Below are positions 51,495 through 59,496 of a stretch of DNA of 64,000 nucleotides, piece after piece. The translations under genes and the position numbers were made by a program. Origin of the DNA: CAVVJA01 sp963809815 (GTDB taxonomy: Bacteria; Actinomycetota; Actinomycetes; Mycobacteriales; Jatrophihabitantaceae); NCBI GenBank assembly GCA_963809815.1, contig CAWELM010000016.1, positions 1-64,000 of the forward strand. Reading direction: 5' to 3'. The notes beneath the pieces are model-generated. The model ran no database searches, was not told the DNA's origin, and saw only the letters and a program-made list of their open reading frames with translations. Each line of letters begins with the position of its first letter. Position 1 is the first letter of the stretch.

Positions 51495-52618
51495 AGTACA
51501 TCGATGAGTTCAACGACCCGGAGCTGGCCAAGCGGCTGCTCGACGACATCCACGCCACCGTGAAACAACCGTGGGCGATCATGGAGGTCTGCGGCGGCCA
51601 AACGCATTCGATCATCCGGCACGGCATCGACCAGCTCATTCCCGATCAGGTCGAGATGATCCACGGCCCCGGCTGCCCGGTCTGCGTCACGCCGCTCGAG
51701 CTCATCGACAAGGCACTGGAGATTGCCTCGCGGCCAGACGTGATCTTCTGCTCGTTCGGCGACATGCTCCGCGTGCCGGGAAGCGGCCGTGACCTGTTCC
51801 GGGTGAAGAGCGAAGGTGGCGATATTCGGGTCGTGTACTCACCGCTCGATGCGCTCAAGCTCGCCCGGGAAAACCCTGATCGAGAGGTGGTTTTCTTCGG
51901 TATCGGGTTCGAGACGACGGCCCCGCCCAATGCGATGGCGGTGTTCCAGGCCAAGCGGCTCGGCGTCCCGAACTTCAGCATGCTCGTATCCCATGTGCGG
52001 GTTCCGCCGGCTATCGACGCGATCATGCAATCACCGGCCTGTCGAGTGCAGGCGTTTCTAGCAGCCGGTCACGTGTGCAGTGTCATGGGCACGCAAGAGT
52101 ATCCGCCGCTGGTAGAGCGTTATTCCGTACCCATCGTCGTGACCGGATTCGAGCCCTTGGACATCCTCGAGGGCATTCGGCACACGGTGCACCAGTTGGA
52201 ACGGGGTGAGTCCTATCTGGACAACGCATACGCGCGGGCCGTCCCGCCGGAGGGCAACCTAGCTGCCCGGAAGCTGCTGTCGGAGGTATTCACGGTTACC
52301 GATCGCGGATGGCGTGGCATCGGTGTCATCCCGGATAGCGGCTGGCGCCTCTCCGAGACGTATCGGGATTTCGATGCCGAGTACCGGTTTCAGGTGGGTG
52401 ACATCCACACTGACGAATCTGCCGTGTGCCGCAGCGGTGAGGTGTTGCAGGGTCTGATCAAGCCTCACGAATGCGCGGCGTTCGGCACGCAGTGCACGCC
52501 CCGCAACCCGCTCGGGGCGACGATGGTCTCGAGTGAGGGCGCGTGCGCTGCGTACTACCTCTACCGCCGGCTGACCACGCCGTCGACGTCCCAACGGGAG
52601 GTGGCCTCGATTGGCTGA
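51491..52618 (+). CDS. hypD: Hydrogenase formation scaffold HypD
   Basis: 375 residues. Conserved blocks: IMEVCGGQTHSIIRHGIDQLIP, MIHGPGCPVCVTP, FGIGFETTAPPNAMAV, SHVRVPPAI, AGHVCSVMG and the C-terminal iron-sulfur cysteine region CRSGEVLQGLIKPHECAAFGTQCTPRNPLGATMVSSEGACAAYY. It carries a [4Fe-4S] cluster and assembles the Fe(CN)2CO moiety with HypC. Overlaps hypC and hypE. Confidence 0.95.
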   Translation: MKYIDEFNDPELAKRLLDDIHATVKQPWAIMEVCGGQTHSIIRHGIDQLIPDQVEMIHGPGCPVCVTPLELIDKALEIASRPDVIFCSFGDMLRVPGSGRDLFRVKSEGGDIRVVYSPLDALKLARENPDREVVFFGIGFETTAPPNAMAVFQAKRLGVPNFSMLVSHVRVPPAIDAIMQSPACRVQAFLAAGHVCSVMGTQEYPPLVERYSVPIVVTGFEPLDILEGIRHTVHQLERGESYLDNAYARAVPPEGNLAARKLLSEVFTVTDRGWRGIGVIPDSGWRLSETYRDFDAEYRFQVGDIHTDESAVCRSGEVLQGLIKPHECAAFGTQCTPRNPLGATMVSSEGACAAYYLYRRLTTPSTSQREVASIG

Positions 52619-53681
52619 GGCAGTCGACGCCCAGCCGCTGGATTTCGAGGGCTGGGCCTGCCCGGTGCCGCTGCGCGACAGTCCCACGATCCTGATGGGA
52701 CACGGCGGTGGCGGTCAGATGTCCGCCGAACTCATCGAGCACCTGTTCGTGCCGGCATTCGGGTCAAGCCCTGGTGGCCTCGCCGACTCGGCTGTGGTGG
52801 AGCTCGGTGGCGCGAGAATCGCCTTCTCAACCGACACATTCGTTGTCCGACCGCTGTTCTTCCCGGGCGGTTCCATCGGGCACTTGGCTGTCAATGGCAC
52901 GATCAACGATCTGGCGATGAGCGGGGCCACGCCGGCGCACCTGTCGTGCGGGTTCGTTCTGGAAGAAGGGACCGAGCTCGGCATCGTAGGCCGAGTGGCG
53001 AGCGATATGGGGGCGGCTGCGCGCGCTGCGGGGGTCACGATCGTCACCGGTGACACCAAAGTGGTGGACTCCGGTCACGGTGACCAGGTCTATGTGAACA
53101 CCGCGGGCCTGGGGTTGGTGCCATCGGGCGTCGACATTCGGCCGGACCGCGCTCGACCGGGCGACGTGGTGATCGTCAGCGGTGCTATCGGAGTACACGG
53201 AATCGCGATCATGAGTGTCCGAGAAGGGCTCGGATTCGGCTCCGAGATCACGAGTGACACCGCAGCGCTGCACCCGTTGGTGGCCGCCATGCTGGCGGTT
53301 ACGCCCGACCTGCATGCGCTCCGCGATCCGACCCGAGGCGGCTTGGCGACATCGCTGAACGAGATCGCGGCCGCGTCGGGCGTCGGCGTGCGCCTGGTGG
53401 AGAAGGCCATTCCGGTGCCGGCCGACGTCGGCAACGCCTGCTCGATGCTGGGCCTCGACCCGCTGTACGTGGCGAACGAGGGCAAGCTCGTAGCGTTCGT
53501 GCCCCGCGAGCACAGCGACGCCGTCTTGGCGGCGATGCGGGCCCATCCGCTTGGCGGTGGCGCCGCCATCATCGGCGAGTGTGTGGAGGACCACCCGTCG
53601 ATGGTGGTCGTGACGACGACGTTCGGTGGCACTCGCGTCGTCGACACGCCACTCGGGGAGCAACTACCGCGGATCTGCTAA
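52611..53681 (+). CDS. hypE: Hydrogenase expression/formation protein HypE
   Basis: 356 residues, AIR-synthase fold: ILMGHGGGGQMSAELIEHLF near the N-terminus, FPGGSIGHLAVNGTINDLAMSGA, VTGDTKVV, DPTRGGLATSLNEIA, and the C-terminal PRIC whose cysteine is carbamoylated and dehydrated to thiocyanate as cyanide donor. The TTG start follows GGGAGGTGG and overlaps the hypD stop by 8 bases. Last gene of the plus-strand hydrogenase operon. Confidence 0.95.
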   Translation: MAEAVDAQPLDFEGWACPVPLRDSPTILMGHGGGGQMSAELIEHLFVPAFGSSPGGLADSAVVELGGARIAFSTDTFVVRPLFFPGGSIGHLAVNGTINDLAMSGATPAHLSCGFVLEEGTELGIVGRVASDMGAAARAAGVTIVTGDTKVVDSGHGDQVYVNTAGLGLVPSGVDIRPDRARPGDVVIVSGAIGVHGIAIMSVREGLGFGSEITSDTAALHPLVAAMLAVTPDLHALRDPTRGGLATSLNEIAAASGVGVRLVEKAIPVPADVGNACSMLGLDPLYVANEGKLVAFVPREHSDAVLAAMRAHPLGGGAAIIGECVEDHPSMVVVTTTFGGTRVVDTPLGEQLPRIC

Positions 53682-54836
53682 GCGATCGGGGGCGGACGAT
53701 CGGGTCACGGTTCGTCCCTTCCAGGCGCCGCCGTGGCCTCGACGGTGCTGCCGGGCCGAGTCGATCGTCATCGCCAGGTAGCCGACCGCAATGAGCGGCA
53801 GCAGGACTGCGCGCGCCGGCGACAGGCGGTAGAAGCGCAGCATTGGGACGTAGGTCGCGGCCATGATCGTCCAGGCGGCCGCGCCCAACGCCGCGAGAAG
53901 TGCGTCTCCCGCTGCCAGTCCGGCCGCTGTCGCCATGGGAGGAACGACGTAGACGAGCAGTAAACCCAGGACGGTGCCCGCGAGCAGCCAGGGCGAGTAC
54001 CGCAATTGGGTGTAGGCGCTGCGGCTGATCATCGCCCACAGGTCGGCCGGGCGTGAGTACGGTCGCACGCTTTGGATGTCGCTGCTCAGCCCGAGCCAGA
54101 TGCGAGAGCCGGGCCGGCGACCTTTGACGAGGTGCCCCAAAGCCACGTCGTCGATGAGCGCGTCGGCAATACAGGGCAGACCCCCGGCGTCCTGCAGTGC
54201 CTCCGTCCGCACGAGCATGCAGCCGCCTGCGGCTGCGGCCGCAGTCGACGCGGGCTGGTTGACTCGGGAGAACGGATACAGCTGCGCGAAGAAGTAAACG
54301 AACGCGGGGATGATGAGCTGCTCCCACCGGCTGTTCGTCCGCAGCCGCACCATCTGAGACACGAGGTCCAGTTCGTGCCTAGCTGCGGCGGTGACAAGGG
54401 AGCTCAGCGCGTTGGTGGGGAAACGCACGTCGGCGTCGGTGAAGAGCAGGTACTCGGGCGTCCCGGCCGAGCGGACGCCGACCGCCATGGCCGCGACCTT
54501 GCCGGCCCAGCCCGGCGGCGGCCCGTCCCCCCGTACAACGTGCGCACCGATGCGGCGAGCGACGGCTCCCGTACCGTCGGAACTCGCGTCATCCACGACT
54601 ACCACTCGAAATCGGCCTGGGTAGTCCTGCGCGAGCAGGCTGGGCAGAGTCGTCGGCAGGATTTCGGATTCGTCGCGCGCCGGCACGATCGCCGTCACAT
54701 CTGGCCACCCCGCGGCCGGGTCGGAGTTCGACGTCGTCGGCAGACGCACCGCGGTGCTCCAGAACCGGCCGTGGCCGAGCGCGAGGTAGATCCACGTGGC
54801 GAGCGCTAGCGCGGCCAGTACGACGACGGTGATCAC
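53664..54836 (-). CDS. Family 2 glycosyltransferase (HpnB-like)
   Basis: About 390 residues with an N-terminal membrane helix (VITVVVLAALALATWIYLALG), a GT-A core (VTAIVPARDESEILPTTLPSLLAQ, VVVVDDASSDGTGAVARR, LLFTDADVRFP with the DxD, ADALIDDVALGHLVKG), and several C-terminal helices. Related to hopanoid- or carotenoid-associated HpnB glycosyltransferases; the acceptor is unknown and no hopanoid genes are adjacent. GTG at 54836 is proposed as start; longer frames would overlap the divergent cyclase gene. Confidence 0.8.
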   Translation of the reverse strand: MITVVVLAALALATWIYLALGHGRFWSTAVRLPTTSNSDPAAGWPDVTAIVPARDESEILPTTLPSLLAQDYPGRFRVVVVDDASSDGTGAVARRIGAHVVRGDGPPPGWAGKVAAMAVGVRSAGTPEYLLFTDADVRFPTNALSSLVTAAARHELDLVSQMVRLRTNSRWEQLIIPAFVYFFAQLYPFSRVNQPASTAAAAAGGCMLVRTEALQDAGGLPCIADALIDDVALGHLVKGRRPGSRIWLGLSSDIQSVRPYSRPADLWAMISRSAYTQLRYSPWLLAGTVLGLLLVYVVPPMATAAGLAAGDALLAALGAAAWTIMAATYVPMLRFYRLSPARAVLLPLIAVGYLAMTIDSARQHRRGHGGAWKGRTVTRSSAPDRLADPR

Positions 54837-54891
54837 TGTCCTATTGTCGGACCCCGTGCCCGGGACCCGGTCGGCGCGGTAAGCCTGATCC

Positions 54892-55545
54892 ATGCGCATC
54901 GTCGATCTGTCGATACCGATCGATACGGACACCCAGGTGTTTCCTGGTGATCCGGTTCCTGCCTTCGCTCCGGCCTCCACCCTCGCCGTCGAGGGGTACA
55001 ACGTGCAGCACGTTGCGCTTGGCACGCACACCGGTACCCACGTCGACGCTCCTTATCACGTCCGCGCGAACGGTGCCCGGGTCGACGAGTTGCCGATCGA
55101 CCGGTTCGTCGCCCCGGCGGCCATCGTGGATCTGCGTGGCCGGCCTCCGCGATCGGCGATAAGCCGGAGCGACCTGGCCGGCACCCCCTGGCCGCCGGGC
55201 GGCGCCGCCGTGCTGCACACCGGCTGGTCGCGCCATCGCGGAACGCCCCAGTACTTCGATCACCCGTTTCTCCTGCCCGACGCGGCCCAGTTCCTGCTTG
55301 ACGCCGGCCTACGAATGCTTGCTCTGGACACCCCCAATCCGGATCCCACTGATCTCGGCGGGAGCGGGCCGGCCCGGCTGCCTGTCCACGGCCTGGTCGC
55401 CGACGCCGATGGCATCGTCGTGGAGAACCTGACCGCTCTAGAGAAGATCGACTTTCCCGATCCATGGCTGTCCGTGCTGCCGCTTCGGATAGCAGGTGCA
55501 GACGGTGCGCCCTGCCGGGCCGTCGCCTTCACGATTTTGGACTGA
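54892..55545 (+). CDS. Cyclase-family metal-dependent hydrolase
   Basis: 217 residues with the kynurenine formamidase/cyclase signature GTHTGTHVDAPYHV (HxGTHxDxPxH, metal binding) near 46-55, VFPGDPVPAF at the front, and LALDTPNPDPTDLGGSGPARLPVHGLV. Members hydrolyse N-formylkynurenine, isatin or other cyclic amides; no tryptophan-catabolism gene is nearby, so the substrate is open. Divergent from the glycosyltransferase gene. Confidence 0.85.
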   Translation: MRIVDLSIPIDTDTQVFPGDPVPAFAPASTLAVEGYNVQHVALGTHTGTHVDAPYHVRANGARVDELPIDRFVAPAAIVDLRGRPPRSAISRSDLAGTPWPPGGAAVLHTGWSRHRGTPQYFDHPFLLPDAAQFLLDAGLRMLALDTPNPDPTDLGGSGPARLPVHGLVADADGIVVENLTALEKIDFPDPWLSVLPLRIAGADGAPCRAVAFTILD

Positions 55546-55551
55546 ACGGGA

Positions 55552-55572
55552 ATTGAGTCGACTCGACTCATG
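55552..55572. promoter_or_regulatory. HAIR-type operator (HspR) upstream of hsp20
   Basis: TTGAGT-N7-ACTCA at 55553-55570 matches the HspR-associated inverted repeat consensus (CTTGAGT-N7-ACTCAAG) with only outer-base differences. It lies about 55 bases before the Hsp20 start. HspR represses chaperone genes in actinobacteria until DnaK is titrated by unfolded protein, so heat induction of the downstream gene is expected. Confidence 0.75.
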
Positions 55573-55628
55573 TTTACCCTACGACCGGCCCATGTCGGCC
55601 GGGATTTCTTACCAATGGAGAGGTGAAG

Positions 55629-56138
55629 ATGAGCAGTCTGACATTGTGGAGCAGCCCGTTGGCCGACTTCGACACCGTCGTGCGGCGGACCTTCGGTCCT
55701 AGCGCGTTCGGTTCGGTGCGGCGAACGTTCGGGTTCACGCCAGCCGCGGAGGTGACCCGCGACGGCTCGGACGCTGTATTGCGGCTCGAGCTGCCAGGCG
55801 TCGACGTATCGAAGGACGTCGTCGTCGAGGTCGTGAATGGCCAGCTGGTCGTTCGGGGCGAGCGGCGCGACGAGCGTGCGTCGTCCGAGCACGGCCGCAC
55901 GGTGCGTGAGGTGCGGTACGGATCGTTCCGGCGTGCCTTTGCGCTGCCGGTCCAGGTCACCGGTGACGACGTCACCGCGACGTACGACGCGGGAGTTCTG
56001 ACGATCCGCGTTGCCGGCGCGCACGCCGGTATCGCCGGTCGGCGCATCGCCGTGACGACCGGGACGCCCGAGACCACGCCGGCCGAGTCGGCCTCGGTCG
56101 AGGCTCCGGTTGAGTCAGGCGAGCAGCCCGCCGCCTGA
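55629..56138 (+). CDS. Hsp20/alpha-crystallin small heat-shock protein
   Basis: 169 residues. The alpha-crystallin domain spans about 37-135: FTPAAEVTRDGSDAVLRLELPGVDVSKDVVVEVVNGQLVVRGERR, then VREVRYGSFRRAFALPVQVTGDDVTATYDAGVLTIRV (with the conserved A-x-x-x-x-G-V-L-T-I strand). ATP-independent holdase; cytoplasmic. The start has GGAGAGGTGAAG. It has a HAIR operator upstream and a strong terminator downstream, so it is a single-gene heat-shock unit. Confidence 0.92.
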   Translation: MSSLTLWSSPLADFDTVVRRTFGPSAFGSVRRTFGFTPAAEVTRDGSDAVLRLELPGVDVSKDVVVEVVNGQLVVRGERRDERASSEHGRTVREVRYGSFRRAFALPVQVTGDDVTATYDAGVLTIRVAGAHAGIAGRRIAVTTGTPETTPAESASVEAPVESGEQPAA

Positions 56139-56150
56139 TCGTTCCACCCG

Positions 56151-56187
56151 CAGGCCCGGTCCCAGAGGGACCGGGCCTGTTTGTGTT
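56151..56187 (+). terminator. Rho-independent terminator of hsp20
   Basis: CAGGCCCGGTCC and GGACCGGGCCTG form a perfect 12-base stem with a short CAGAG loop, followed by TTTGTGTT. It lies 12 bases after the Hsp20 stop. Confidence 0.85.
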
Positions 56188-56348
56188 GCGAAGCGCCGAG
56201 CACGTTCCGATCCCGACCAGCCAATCCCGATCCAGACGCCAAGGGCCGAAGCAGGTGCACCTAGCAGCGCGCCACCCGTTGCCGCGGCGACAGGCGCAAT
56301 GCCGGTGAGCAGTCCCGAAAGTGAACCCCAGGATTGCGGGTAGACTAG

Positions 56349-56364
56349 GTTGTAGAACTGCAAC
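56349..56364. promoter_or_regulatory. Candidate MarR operator upstream of STAS gene
   Basis: GTTGTAGAACTGCAAC is an imperfect inverted repeat (GTTGYAG-N2-CTGCAAC) 81 bases before the STAS gene. A copy matching at 13 of 16 positions occurs upstream of the neighbouring MarR gene (56856-56871). The shared site suggests that the MarR protein controls both genes. Confidence 0.6.
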
Positions 56365-56444
56365 AGTTGTTGGATCGCACGATGAATACGGTGAGCAGAG
56401 GACTCGCAGTCCTGATTCGGGACTGAAGAGTCCCGGGTTAGAAG

Positions 56445-56783
56445 ATGGAGACAGTCACTATCACCGAAGACGAGACACAGTCCAGGTTCAGTGCTAGCGC
56501 GGACATGGCAACCGGGATCGTTCGAGCCCGAGGCGTGCTTGACCGTGAGACGCTCAATTCGCTACGCGCCGAGATCGATGTTCTGGTGAGTGGGGGACAC
56601 CGCACCGTGACGGTAGATCTCGCCGAGGTGTCCTGCGTCGACCAAGCCGCCGTGGTCCTGTTCGCTGCCCTGCAACACGGCCTGTACACGCACGATGGCG
56701 AGCTCCGGCTGACCAACGCGTCGACCGGTGTCCGTAACACGCTGATCAACGGACAAGTTGCGTATACCGACGACGCGGCCTAG
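56445..56783 (+). CDS. STAS-domain protein (anti-sigma factor antagonist-like)
   Basis: 112 residues with one STAS domain: GIVRARGVLDRETLNSLRAEIDVLVSGGHRTVTVDLAEVSCVDQAAVVLFAALQHGL and LRLTNASTGVRN. The residue normally phosphorylated (Ser/Thr in the D-S-[ST]-G motif) is replaced: the loop reads CVDQAAV, so classical SpoIIAA-type regulation by phosphorylation is unlikely. It may bind an anti-sigma or sensor partner constitutively. A shared operator links it to the MarR gene. Confidence 0.8.
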   Translation: METVTITEDETQSRFSASADMATGIVRARGVLDRETLNSLRAEIDVLVSGGHRTVTVDLAEVSCVDQAAVVLFAALQHGLYTHDGELRLTNASTGVRNTLINGQVAYTDDAA

Positions 56784-56855
56784 CGGAGGCGCGTGGATCG
56801 CGAGAAGACCTTTGTCCGATACTAAAAACGCGTGTCGATATCGGCCCGCACAATA

Positions 56856-56871
56856 GTTGTTGAGCTGCAAT
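56856..56871. promoter_or_regulatory. Candidate MarR operator upstream of marR gene
   Basis: GTTGTTGAGCTGCAAT, the second copy of the site at 56349-56364 (13 of 16 identical), placed 22 bases before the MarR start. Autoregulation is the natural inference. Confidence 0.55.
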
Positions 56872-56892
56872 CAATCGTGAGAAGCTACTGAC

Positions 56893-57390
56893 ATGAGGCG
56901 CGAGAGCAGTACGACGGCAGCCGGTCGTCGCCGCGCGGCAGAGGTCGATGCGATCCTCGCTGCCACTCGGGTGATGGTGGCCGTTAGCGCACAGTCGATC
57001 GAATCCGTCGAGGACATCGTCACCCTGACTCAATTGCGAGCGTTGGTGACAATCGCCAGTCATGACAGCCTCAACCTGGCTGGACTGGCGAACGCACTCG
57101 ACGTCCATCCGTCGAGCGCGACCCGCGTTTGCGACCGTCTTGTTGCCGCCGGCCTGCTGGACCGCCGGGATGCCGTCGAGGATCGCCGGCACTTGAATCT
57201 AGCGTTGAGCCCGAAAGGTCGCAGGCTGGTCGACACGGTGATGGATGATCGGCGGGTCAAGATCGAGGCGATCATGCGACGGATTCCGGAACGCCGCCGC
57301 CGCGAGGTCGTGGAGGCCTTCGGTGTGTTCGCTGCCGCGGCCCACGAATTCGATCCCAGCGATCTCTGGGCCCTGGGCTGGCAAAGCTAG
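56893..57390 (+). CDS. MarR family transcriptional regulator
   Basis: 165 residues. Winged helix visible in TLTQLRALVTIASHDSLNLAGLANALDVHPSSATRVCDRLVAAGLLDRRDAVEDRRHLNLALSPKGRRLVDTVMDDRR, the standard MarR pattern with the D-x-R wing. It probably binds the two GTTGTWGARCTGCAAY sites at its own promoter and that of the STAS gene. The ligand is unknown. A short region with no gene follows. Confidence 0.88.
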   Translation: MRRESSTTAAGRRRAAEVDAILAATRVMVAVSAQSIESVEDIVTLTQLRALVTIASHDSLNLAGLANALDVHPSSATRVCDRLVAAGLLDRRDAVEDRRHLNLALSPKGRRLVDTVMDDRRVKIEAIMRRIPERRRREVVEAFGVFAAAAHEFDPSDLWALGWQS

Positions 57391-57548
57391 CGGCAGGTCG
57401 CCCGTCATGTGCGGGTTGAACTCGTGCCGGTCACGTCGATGTTCGCATACTTGGTCAGCAGCGTGGCCGAAATTGCTCGCTTGGCCAACGTCGCTTGCCG
57501 AACGCGCTACCTACGCATCAGCGACCTCCAGCGGACACGAGTGTCCCG

Positions 57549-58577
57549 CTAGTCCGTCGCCGCCGGCGTGACCGGGCCGAGGATCTGTTCGATCGCCCGG
57601 TGCGCGGCGCTGGACCCGAGTTCGCCGTGCCGGTGCTGACACCAGCCGAGCGGAGTCGCGCCGAAGCGCGAGTCGCGGAGCGCAGGGTCTGCGCCGCGTG
57701 CGAGTAGGTGCCGCACGGTTTCGACCTGGCCGCTGTAAGCCGCCTCGTGTAATGCGGTGGAGCCGTCCCGGTCCAGGCCGTCGACGGGCGCACCAGCGGC
57801 AAGGAGTTGATCAATGACCGCCAGGTGGCCATGTTCGGCCGCGATGCGGAGCGCGGCCACTCGGTCGCCTCCCGAGAGCTCGGCCAGCGGCCACCCGTCC
57901 AGCGAGCCGGAGGCGGCGGCGTGCACAAGATCGCGCGCTCCTGCTTCGGTCAACAGCTCTGCCACTCCGGTCATGCCGAACACTGCGGCATGCCGCAGCG
58001 CGGTACCACCGGGCACTCCGCCGCTGGTCTCGGCCGCTACCGCCGCGCGGTCAGCCCCCTCGGCAATCAGCACGGCCGCGAGCTCAGCATCGCCGTAGCT
58101 GGCAGCCGTGATCAGGGGAGTCTCCGCATCCCCTGGCAGCCCGTCGACCGGCGCTCCCGCCGCGATCAGCATCCGGGCGAGCTCACCCGTGCTGGACACC
58201 TCACGCCAGGCACCGGTCGTGGTGTCGTAGCGCAGCATCGCGACGTAACCAAGTGGGCTAGGCCCGGACGGGTGATCACACCAATGCTGCATACGCTGCC
58301 AAGCCAGTTCTGGCCGCCGATCGAGCAGCGCCCGCAAGCCGTCCACGTCGCGGGCATCCAGGATCCGGCGCCGATCGACCTCCGTCTTCAGCGCAACCCA
58401 ACTGGCAAATCCGTAGCGACGCGCCACGGTCAGCTGCGCGGTCGCGAGACTCATAGGACCGGCCACGGCGGCGAACGAGCGCACTGCCGTCTCATCTCCG
58501 CGACGCGCCGCGCGCAGCAGGTCTTTGGCCTGCCGACGCAGCTGATCAAGATTCGCACGAGCGGGCAGATCCGGCAT
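57549..58577 (-). CDS. Ankyrin-repeat protein
   Basis: 342 residues. About five ankyrin repeats (ETPLITAASYGDAELAAVLIAEGAD, GTALRHAAVFGMTGVAELLTEAGA, VAALRIAAEHGHLAVIDQLLAAGAPVDGLDRDGSTALHEAAYSGQVETVRHLLARGADPALRDSRFGATPLGW). The N-terminal part (LDQLRRQAKDLLRAARRGDETAV and ARRYGFASWVALKTEVDRRR) is typical of actinobacterial ankyrin proteins. Probably a protein-interaction module in the cytoplasm; partner unknown. ATG at 58577 is preferred over a longer frame. Confidence 0.87.
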   Translation of the reverse strand: MPDLPARANLDQLRRQAKDLLRAARRGDETAVRSFAAVAGPMSLATAQLTVARRYGFASWVALKTEVDRRRILDARDVDGLRALLDRRPELAWQRMQHWCDHPSGPSPLGYVAMLRYDTTTGAWREVSSTGELARMLIAAGAPVDGLPGDAETPLITAASYGDAELAAVLIAEGADRAAVAAETSGGVPGGTALRHAAVFGMTGVAELLTEAGARDLVHAAASGSLDGWPLAELSGGDRVAALRIAAEHGHLAVIDQLLAAGAPVDGLDRDGSTALHEAAYSGQVETVRHLLARGADPALRDSRFGATPLGWCQHRHGELGSSAAHRAIEQILGPVTPAATD

Positions 58578-58882
58578 GACAACGTCCCTTCGGCCCGACG
58601 GTCCGCGAGCCAGGCACCAGGGAACGTCACTAACGCCCATATGTGTGCATACGCATGGAGGTGGACTCAGTCCTACCCGCGGACCCGGCGGCAGCCTCCG
58701 ACACCGTGACCTCAGCGTACCGACCGACCGCCGGTCGAACGCAGACGACGGCCGTCTTGTCTTCGGTGCTTGCCTGTGGAGTCGTCGTCAAGCGCGGTCA
58801 GCTCCGCGGTACGCGTATCAGAGGCTGCGTCGGCGCCTCTTCATGACGACCGCGTTCGCCACCTGTCTGAGAGCGAGCACCG
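58578..58882. other. Intergenic stretch without recognised gene
   Basis: About 300 bases between the divergent ankyrin and membrane-protein genes. Only shadow frames; promoters of both genes must lie here, but no clear operator was recognised. Confidence 0.4.
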
Positions 58883-59356
58883 ATGACGACGTTCGTTCCA
58901 ACGCGCGACCTGACCGCCTCGACCGCACCAATCAGGCACAGCCGACACCTCGTGCCGGTCGGCCTCGTTCTCGCCGCAACGAGCCTCTCCATGATCGCCT
59001 TTGTGCAGGCAGTCCGGCCGAGCGCGCATGACGCCACGACGCTGGTTCGCGACCACAGCGAAGGAGAGCTATGGCGGGTGATCGGCGCCGGAGTGCTCGC
59101 CGGCGGCTGGGCGCAGTGGATCTGGTCGGTGCTGGTGGGGTTGGCGATCTTCGCGCTGCTGCAGGCGCGCATCGGCCGCGCGAGCGCTTTTGGCTGCGTG
59201 GTTGCCACCCATTTTCTGCCGGCTGTGGCTGTCGTGTTGGCTGTTCCCGTTCTGGGCAACGCCGAATTCCTCGCCTACCTCGATGCCGCGATATCCGCAG
59301 CGGTGGTGGTGGCTGGCGCCGCGATGTGGTCCGGTCTCGCGCGCAACGCACGGTGA
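58883..59356 (+). CDS. Hypothetical membrane protein, 157 residues
   Basis: About four hydrophobic helices (HLVPVGLVLAATSLSMIAFVQAV; GAGVLAGGWAQWIWSVLVGLAIFALLQ; VATHFLPAVAVVLAVPVL; YLDAAISAAVVVAGAAMWSG). No family named. A long extracytoplasmic loop (RPSAHDATTLVRDHSEGELWRVIG) lies between the first two helices. ATG at 58883. Confidence 0.6.
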   Translation: MTTFVPTRDLTASTAPIRHSRHLVPVGLVLAATSLSMIAFVQAVRPSAHDATTLVRDHSEGELWRVIGAGVLAGGWAQWIWSVLVGLAIFALLQARIGRASAFGCVVATHFLPAVAVVLAVPVLGNAEFLAYLDAAISAAVVVAGAAMWSGLARNAR

Positions 59357-59496
59357 CGCAGTAAGCCGGTCGGGCCGTTCTGGCGACGAGGCCCGGAGGC
59401 CGGGGTCGGGTTTCGGCTGCGGAGCACCACGGGAACACGTGACCGGGTCGCGTGGTTGGCTGGGAGCAGACTTGCCCGTCAGCCCGAGGAAGGCAT

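Noticed and set aside
56115..56363. 82-codon minus-strand frame with a hydrophobic middle after hsp20
   Set aside because: It covers the hsp20 terminator and the STAS promoter and has no good start; more likely a chance frame.
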